NCBI GenBank assembly: GCA_029058705.1
Contig: JAIDXA010000100.1
Location: 1 to 10,998 of the forward strand
Reading direction: 5' to 3'
Length of the DNA stretch: 10,998 bases
Origin: Paramuribaculum sp.
GTDB taxonomy: Bacteria; Bacteroidota; Bacteroidia; Bacteroidales; Muribaculaceae
The position numbers and the translations under genes are program-made. Within the stretch, counting starts at the first letter, position 1. Every line of letters starts with the position of its first letter. Below, piece after piece: positions 6,503 to 10,998 of this stretch. Below the pieces are notes generated by a model. That model did not search any database, was not told the origin of the DNA, and saw only the letters and a program-made list of their open reading frames with translations.

Positions 6503-6706
6503 CTAAGAGAATGTTTGGATTTAAATCAAATTAAGACTGAGGTAATTTTTTGAACGGATTCCGCGAGTTGAAGAAGGAGCATAGCGGGCTATGCGACTGA
6601 TGAGACTTGGCGGAATCCGCCAAAAAAGACCTCAGGATTATTTTGAAGTTTTTGCCGTTCATTCGTATTTCTGTTAACGCGGTTTAAATTCAAACACTCT
6701 CTAAGA
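6503..6706. mobile_element. MITE-like palindromic element with terminal inverted repeats
   Basis: An intergenic element of about 200 bp. The ends 6503-6527 and 6681-6705 are inverted repeats agreeing at 21 of 25 positions (core TGTTTG-A/G-ATTTAAA). CTAAGA occurs at 6503-6508 and again directly at 6701-6706, a possible 6-bp target-site duplication, although part of it also belongs to the inverted repeats. Inside lie further nested dyads (separate entry). There is no reading frame for a transposase, so if mobile it would depend on an element elsewhere. The right end includes the TAG stop of the endonuclease gene; if CTAAGA is the duplicated target, that stop existed before insertion. I believe similar repeats occur between genes in related genomes, but that is unverified recall. 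Confidence 0.65.
6537..6635. repeat. Nested inverted repeats forming one long hairpin
   Basis: Four arms nest symmetrically: CTGAGG (6537-6542) with CCTCAG (6630-6635); TTTTTT (6546-6551) with AAAAAA (6622-6627); GGATTCCGC (6556-6564) with GCGGAATCC (6610-6618); and GCATAGC (6579-6585) with GCTATGC (6588-6594), the last separated by only GG. GGCGGAATCCGCC (6609-6621) is also self-complementary around one base. The transcript or single strand could fold into one arm about 100 bases long. It may act as an RNA-stabilising or terminating structure behind the endonuclease gene. Confidence 0.85.
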
Positions 6707-7450
6707 CTCAGGAAGATACTTATCCCTTATATCCATCCATCTTGGAATATTTAGACGAACACCATAAAAGCGTTGGTAACTCTCAATTACCTGTCTTTCC
6801 CAATTGTCGGCCAAATGCCGGGTATCGTGGTATCTGTAAATGGTTTCTTCTAAAGCTGAAAGAAAATCCTCAAGACATTCAAAAGGCATAAAATCAACTC
6901 TATCAGAATACCAGACAGCAGGCCGGATGTTGAAAATCACCCCCTTCTTATCCTGTACTTTCAAAGCCCATTTTGAAGATGTGCTGCAGATTTCCCAAAT
7001 CTTCTTCAGCCAGCAATCTTCTATGGTAATTATACCATTTTCCATCTTATATTTGATAAGAAGATAGTGCGACTGAAGTTTGTAGGGTTTATCTATAATA
7101 AGTTGTATGAAACTTCTGAATGCTGCGACATCAAAGCCCGGACCGCCGTTGAACGACTTGATTTCCAACCAGTCATTTTTCAGATCGTCAGGATTAAGCC
7201 AAAAGTCGGGAGAAGACTGCTTCTGATTGTGAATATGCGGAATGTCATTTGCGTCCATCCACTTCGCGAGCCATTCTTCTATAACATTTCCAACTATATT
7301 GTTTTGCTCCACTGTAATTGCAAAATCTTTTAGTCTGGCACTGATTTCACCAATCGCGTTCTTAAAGCCAAAATCGTCGATCAGCTTCCTATAGACCACT
7401 TCTGCTCTACTTAGAGGGCCATCCTCATCATCAAACATAAAGAAAAACAT
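6701..7450 (-). CDS. Type II restriction endonuclease, NgoBV/NlaIV-like (probable GGNNCC)
   Basis: A 249-residue protein that should cut unmethylated DNA at the site protected by the methyltransferase upstream. The likely active site is a PD-(D/E)xK core: SSPDFW with P81-D82, then LEIKSF with E96-x-K98, followed by NGGPGFDVAAF. Preceding it, GNVIEEWLAKWM (54-65) supplies the usual upstream acidic residue (E58 or E59) of the fold. WLKKIWEI and FNIRPAVW lie in the second half. I recognise the order of SPDFW, LEIKSFN, FDVAAF, WLKKIWEI and NIRP as the NgoBV-type endonuclease family (PF09564), known to act on GGNNCC; the assignment is by recall, though the match is strong. The ATG at 7450 is one base after the methyltransferase stop, so the two are cotranscribed with the methylase first, protecting the host. 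The TAG stop lies at the edge of the MITE-like element. No sign of truncation. Confidence 0.85.
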   Translation of the reverse strand: MFFFMFDDEDGPLSRAEVVYRKLIDDFGFKNAIGEISARLKDFAITVEQNNIVGNVIEEWLAKWMDANDIPHIHNQKQSSPDFWLNPDDLKNDWLEIKSFNGGPGFDVAAFRSFIQLIIDKPYKLQSHYLLIKYKMENGIITIEDCWLKKIWEICSTSSKWALKVQDKKGVIFNIRPAVWYSDRVDFMPFECLEDFLSALEETIYRYHDTRHLADNWERQVIESYQRFYGVRLNIPRWMDIRDKYLPES

Positions 7451-7451
7451 T

Positions 7452-8726
7452 TTACAAATCCATTAAAAGTCTACTGCACACAGCCTTAATAACTGGCACA
7501 ACTACAGTATTGCCTAATAAATCAAAGCCATTCTTTTCTGAAACATCAAACTTATATTCTTCGGGGTAACCGAATAATCTCAACCCCTCTCTAAGGGTCA
7601 GCCTTCTTAATCCCTGACCGTCCACCACAACCAGCTTCTGCATATCCATAGCTACCAAAGTAGGTGCAATATTATTAGGATCAAGAATTTTATTTATTTC
7701 AAAGCTAAGTTTACCAGTTACAATATTGTAGCCTTTTGGCAAAGACGTGTCTTGTTTTCGCTCAGTTACTGAATTTCCCGACTTGTCTGTAGTGGTTACT
7801 TTTCGTTTAGGGTGTTCGCTGACTAAGTAGCCTTTTTTCACAAGACCTTCCAGAAGTGGCTTTACTCTCTTTCCCTTATAAAAGCTGGCTATCATTTCTA
7901 AGGTCAAAGGCATTCCATCCATCCAGTCTATGCCGTAAATTTCGGCCCACTTTCTCTTTCTCCGTTCAGTCAGGATTAGGTTCAATAGTGTTTTTTCGTC
8001 TTTTGAAACCGCGCCTTTCAGTTCAATATCCCAGCTGTGAATATTATTCTTGCCGCCTCTCTTGTCTTTTATAGATTTGCCGTAAAGTTCAGGTATGCTG
8101 AACTTTGACAGAAGCAACTTAGTAAAAGGAGTGTCTAAGGTCATCAACCCAGTCTCCAATATTTCCCCTAAGTTTTTTTCCACAATGGGGAAACCGCTCA
8201 AATCTATCTGATTTTTAAAAGAGCCGACTATATAAATTCTTTTCCGCTCCTGCGGCACTCCAAAGAACTTTGAATTTAAAACCTCATAACTGACCTTGTA
8301 ACCAATTGCTTCCAAATGCTGCAGGATTGTTTTCAAAGTTTTGCCTTTGTCGTGATTAACCAAGCCCTCTACATTTTCCAAGATGAATCCCTTAGGCTTC
8401 TTTGCCAAAAGAATCCTTTCAACATCAAAGAAAAGCGTTCCCCTGGTGTCGGCGAATCCCTTTCTGTTGCCCGCGGCGCTAAACGCCTGGCAAGGGAAAC
8501 CGGCACACAACACATCAAAATCCGGAATAGATTCTGCCTCTATCTGCGTAATGTCACCATTTATCTTTTCATCAGGATGGTTTTGCTTTAACACATCAAC
8601 GGCATAAGGCTTAATTTCCGAAGTAAAGACGCAAATAGGCTCATAGCCTGCTGCAACAGCTGCCAATTCCAAGCCTTTTCTTATGCCACCTATTCCTGCA
8701 AATAGGTCAATAAACTTTAACTTCAT
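7452..8726 (-). CDS. DNA (cytosine-5) methyltransferase of a type II R-M system, NlaIV-like
   Basis: A 424-residue enzyme that transfers methyl from S-adenosylmethionine to C5 of cytosine in the recognition site. All key motifs are present: I, DLFAGIGGIRKGLE (7-20), AdoMet binding; IV, GFPCQAFSAAG (76-86), with catalytic C79; VI, ENVEGL (117-122); VIII, QERKRIYIVG (159-168); IX, RRLTLREGLRLFGYP (374-388); X, LLGNTVVVPV (403-412). The variable target-recognition region spans about 175-350 and contains a winged-helix-like part (WAEIYGIDWMDGMPLTLEMI). Length, and pairing with an NgoBV-type endonuclease, fit M.NlaIV (about 423 residues), hence GGNNCC as the probable site. A TAACTTTG promoter box lies 26 bases upstream of the ATG at 8726. 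No controller (C) gene is seen, so timing of expression must rest on gene order or on the promoter itself. Confidence 0.95.
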   Translation of the reverse strand: MKLKFIDLFAGIGGIRKGLELAAVAAGYEPICVFTSEIKPYAVDVLKQNHPDEKINGDITQIEAESIPDFDVLCAGFPCQAFSAAGNRKGFADTRGTLFFDVERILLAKKPKGFILENVEGLVNHDKGKTLKTILQHLEAIGYKVSYEVLNSKFFGVPQERKRIYIVGSFKNQIDLSGFPIVEKNLGEILETGLMTLDTPFTKLLLSKFSIPELYGKSIKDKRGGKNNIHSWDIELKGAVSKDEKTLLNLILTERRKRKWAEIYGIDWMDGMPLTLEMIASFYKGKRVKPLLEGLVKKGYLVSEHPKRKVTTTDKSGNSVTERKQDTSLPKGYNIVTGKLSFEINKILDPNNIAPTLVAMDMQKLVVVDGQGLRRLTLREGLRLFGYPEEYKFDVSEKNGFDLLGNTVVVPVIKAVCSRLLMDL

Positions 8727-8752
8727 TATATTCCAAAGGGTATATTAGTCTG

Positions 8753-8760
8753 CAAAGTTA
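8753..8760 (-). promoter_or_regulatory. -7 box (TAACTTTG) of the restriction-modification operon
   Basis: An exact TAnnTTTG match on the minus strand, followed by CAGA as at the GH2 promoter. It stands 26 bases upstream of the methyltransferase ATG and directly touches the hairpin at 8761-8801, whose bases would occupy the -33 region. No TTTG -33 box is visible. Confidence 0.6.
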
Positions 8761-8801
8761 CGAAAAATAAGCAGAACCTGGCGGGTTCTGCGTATTTTTC
8801 G
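8761..8801 (-). terminator. Symmetric hairpin terminator between the GH2 gene and the R-M operon
   Basis: Arms 8761-8778 and 8784-8801 are complementary at 17 of 18 positions around a 5-base loop (TGGCG). The GC-rich core is GCAGAACC/GGTTCTGC, flanked by A-rich and T-rich stretches, so in the minus direction the core is followed by TTATTTTT. It lies about 75 bases after the GH2 stop and should end that transcript. Because it abuts the R-M promoter it might also serve as a protein-binding site. Confidence 0.8.
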
Positions 8802-8876
8802 CAACCATAGTCATCTTTGCCGGCGCACCCCTTTGACATTCTTTGAATATCTCACAGTAATCTGAATGACCCGGCC

Positions 8877-10943
8877 TCACTGTTCCAAAGACCAGAAGCA
8901 TTCGTCGCTAAGTTTCTTTTTACCTTTGGATACAATGGCTTCGATATGATTCATGCCCGGCTGAAGTTTCACATCCGAAAATGTGCAGACATTGACATCG
9001 TCCGGTGCCGCAACCGAATGCATCTGTCCATTGACGATAAGAGTTACAGGTCCTGAATTGGAAAACACAAGTATTTCTGTGACCGGACGGACTCGTTTAT
9101 CCGCGCGTCGTCCGGCGATATACACCATCGGATCCGGATTCCAGTTGGCACGATAAAAGTAATATGCGTCCTTTTTATCCTTTCGGTCGTGTGTGACAAG
9201 CCCCTTGTCATTGATTCCGACCCGGTCGCCTTCGGTACGGTGGGCAGCCCCGAAATCAAACATATTCCAGACGAAGCTACCCCATACATAAGGTCTGTCC
9301 TTTATAATGCGCCAGTTCTCTATGTGATATCTGAGCTGCCAGTTTTCAGGATGCCACCGGCCGGCAGGCGCAGGTTGGACAACTGTATCCTGCTGATGAT
9401 AACAGCTTGCTCCGGCCCCGTATTCACTGATGCCGATGCGTATTTCCGGATGATTGCGGTGTGTTGCGTCAAGCCATGTCGCAAGTGTCGACGGTGTCGC
9501 CCCATACCACCCGTCATAGCGGTTCCATGCGATATTGTCGGTGATGAAGTTAAGCGCACCTTCCTGATTGCTTGCTGCAGTTGTCGGGCGAGTCGGATCT
9601 TCTTCATGGGCAAGGACATTGAGTTCTCCGACATATTCCACCGGATTGTCGCCATCTTCCTTTAGTTCGTTAAACAGCCCCCAGAACAGGATCGACGGAT
9701 GATTGTAGTTCTGACGGATAAGTTCACGCAACTGATGGCGCCCGTTTTCCTTAAATGATTCCTGATCGACAAAACCCTTGTCGGCATATCCGCCTGGACC
9801 GACAAACGGAATTTCCGCCCAGACAACAACACCCTCTCTGTCAGTAAGCCCATACATGTAATCGGCCTGCTGATAATGGGCAAGCCGCATGGCATTAACT
9901 CCCATGTCAAGCATTATATCGACGTCTTCGCGATGATGTGCCGGCAAAAGAGCGCTTCCGAGACCTGCCCGTTCCTGATGACGGTTCACTCCTTTCAGTG
10001 ACAGATGTCGCCCGTTAAGAAAAAAACCATTCTCGGGATCTGTATGGTAATAACGCACCCCAAGCGGCTGTCTGACAACATCCAACACCCGATCACCCTT
10101 AAGTAGCGACACATCAACGCTATACATGAATGGATCACGCCTGCCGTCCCACAGACGAGGATTGTCAATCACAAAATCAATGCTCTCAGGCTGTGCGGCA
10201 GCTCCAGGCTGGAGTATCAGTTCCTTATCTCTGCTCACGATCACACGCTTTCCATCAGACACCTCTACCCTCATGGTCAACCGCTCCGGAGTCATGTTGA
10301 TTCCTGACAACCGGACATCTGCCGTAATCTCTGCCCGCTTTTCGGAAACCCTGTTCTGACGGAGATAGATGCCCGGAGAGCCATAATCGAGAAGCGACAC
10401 ACAGATCGAATCTGTAGTCAACAGATTGACGTCGCGATACAGACCGCCGTAGAAATTGAAGTCTCCGACAAGCGGCATAACATCAAGCTGCTCACCGTTA
10501 TTCACGCGAAACAGCAATGTGTTCTCCCTGCCATAGACCACATAATCTGTTATTTCAAAAACAAAAGCCGAATATCCGCCGCGATGCTCCCCGACGTGAC
10601 GTCCGTTGACAAACAGATTACACACCGAATTTGCCCCCTCGCTCTTGACATACAGGCGCTTTCCCTTATACTCTTCGCCGATCCGTATGATCTTAGTGTA
10701 GTTTCCTATTCCACGCTTGTAGTCGATTTTACCGGCCAACGCGTCCTGAGCATTCCACGTGTGCGGCAGATCGACGCGACGCGACGCAGACAGGCTCACC
10801 TCATGAGAGAAGCGGAATTGCCAGTCGTTGTTAAGCGAAACCACGGTCCGCGGGCTTTCGGACAGCGATGCGTGAGAACTCGGAGTCGCTGAAGCCAGCA
10901 GGCATAGGCCAAAGGCCATTCTTGCAAGTATTGATAATGACAT
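8877..10943 (-). CDS. Secreted glycoside hydrolase family 2 enzyme, beta-galactosidase-like
   Basis: A 688-residue enzyme that would hydrolyse a beta-linked sugar, probably a beta-galactoside, in the periplasm. Order of parts, numbered from the ATG at 10943: signal peptide (about 1-26, cut near SHA-S); sugar-binding jelly-roll domain (about 35-175, LNNDWQFRF, DLPHTWNA, VNGRHVGEHRGGYSAF, NFYGGLYRDV); immunoglobulin-like domain (about 180-295, ending LGVRYYHTD); TIM barrel (about 305-600) with GVNRHQ (318-323), the acid/base in WGLFNELKE (E426) and the nucleophile in ISEYGAG (E507); and a C-terminal beta domain of about 75 residues (ILVFSNSGPVTLIVNGQ) like the DUF4982-type end. A TTG at 10952 would extend it by MPI; the ATG at 10943 is preferred as a normal signal-peptide start. 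It is monocistronic: promoter at 10980-10987, terminator at 8761-8801. Substrate cannot be fixed from sequence; other GH2 activities (mannosidase, glucuronidase) are less likely. Confidence 0.93.
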   Translation of the reverse strand: MSLSILARMAFGLCLLASATPSSHASLSESPRTVVSLNNDWQFRFSHEVSLSASRRVDLPHTWNAQDALAGKIDYKRGIGNYTKIIRIGEEYKGKRLYVKSEGANSVCNLFVNGRHVGEHRGGYSAFVFEITDYVVYGRENTLLFRVNNGEQLDVMPLVGDFNFYGGLYRDVNLLTTDSICVSLLDYGSPGIYLRQNRVSEKRAEITADVRLSGINMTPERLTMRVEVSDGKRVIVSRDKELILQPGAAAQPESIDFVIDNPRLWDGRRDPFMYSVDVSLLKGDRVLDVVRQPLGVRYYHTDPENGFFLNGRHLSLKGVNRHQERAGLGSALLPAHHREDVDIMLDMGVNAMRLAHYQQADYMYGLTDREGVVVWAEIPFVGPGGYADKGFVDQESFKENGRHQLRELIRQNYNHPSILFWGLFNELKEDGDNPVEYVGELNVLAHEEDPTRPTTAASNQEGALNFITDNIAWNRYDGWYGATPSTLATWLDATHRNHPEIRIGISEYGAGASCYHQQDTVVQPAPAGRWHPENWQLRYHIENWRIIKDRPYVWGSFVWNMFDFGAAHRTEGDRVGINDKGLVTHDRKDKKDAYYFYRANWNPDPMVYIAGRRADKRVRPVTEILVFSNSGPVTLIVNGQMHSVAAPDDVNVCTFSDVKLQPGMNHIEAIVSKGKKKLSDECFWSLEQ

Positions 10944-10979
10944 AATGGGCAATTATTAAGTGTTTTGAACTGTTATCTG

Positions 10980-10987
10980 CAAAGATA
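10980..10987 (-). promoter_or_regulatory. -7 box (TATCTTTG) of the GH2 gene
   Basis: An exact TAnnTTTG match on the minus strand, continuing GCAGATAA, 36 bases upstream of the ATG at 10943. The -33 region lies beyond the right edge of the window. Confidence 0.6.
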
Positions 10988-10998
10988 CGGAAAATACC

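Noticed and set aside
6503..6706. CRISPR array or tRNA/attachment site as explanation for the palindromic region
   Set aside because: There are no regularly spaced direct repeats, no cloverleaf and no integrase nearby; the inverted-repeat ends fit a MITE-like element better.
9189..9665. Plus-strand open frame of 158 codons opposite the GH2 gene
   Set aside because: It lies wholly antisense to the conserved catalytic region of the GH2 enzyme, begins and ends without signals, and has Cys/Arg-rich composition typical of a shadow frame.
10944..10952. TTG start for the GH2 gene three codons upstream
   Set aside because: The ATG at 10943 gives a standard signal peptide and better promoter spacing; TTG adds only MPI.

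Overview
The window looks like chromosomal DNA of a gut-type Bacteroidales bacterium (Bacteroides, Prevotella or Muribaculaceae-like; genus not decidable by eye). The signs are several TAnnTTTG -7 promoter boxes, weak or absent Shine-Dalgarno sequences, small exported and inner-membrane proteins of Bacteroidales type, WG-like repeats, and a secreted GH2 glycosidase. Every gene I can support lies on the minus strand, so the window reads from right to left. No gap without a gene exceeds about 230 bp, and I see no RNA gene, CRISPR array, origin or complete insertion sequence.

In transcription order from the right: a periplasmic GH2 beta-galactosidase-like enzyme (8877-10943) has its own promoter and ends at a symmetric hairpin (8761-8801). 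This is followed at once by a promoter for a two-gene type II restriction-modification operon: a C5-cytosine methyltransferase (7452-8726) and, one base later, a PD-(D/E)xK endonuclease (6701-7450). The pair resembles the NlaIV/NgoBV family, which recognises GGNNCC. The operon is more AT-rich to the eye than the GH2 gene, as expected of a mobile defence cassette. It is flanked on its 3' side by a palindromic, MITE-like element of about 200 bp (6503-6706) with 25-bp imperfect terminal inverted repeats, nested inner dyads and a possible 6-bp target duplication.

Then come two sets of cell-envelope genes. The first is an operon of an exported protein (5473-6471), a four-helix membrane protein (5051-5434) and a two-helix membrane protein with a bacterial PH-like C-terminal domain (4554-5030), with a hairpin behind it. 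Next is a 67-residue two-helix membrane protein (4181-4384). The second set is a tandem array (1034 or 519 to 4034) of a beta-barrel protein, a WG-repeat-like protein, a zinc-ribbon-bearing exported protein and a small exported protein, closed by a strong hairpin terminator (447-500). A further exported protein begins at 320 and runs off the left edge.

The most interesting observations are these. The beta-barrel and WG-repeat proteins, unrelated in their N-terminal parts, end in a similar C-terminal module. Two poly-C/poly-G tracts (11 and 9 bases) lie in the upstream regions of neighbouring genes; one sits inside what would otherwise be a promoter spacing matching that of the next gene. The MITE-like element abuts the endonuclease stop codon. 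Functions of the envelope genes cannot be deduced beyond localisation and fold.
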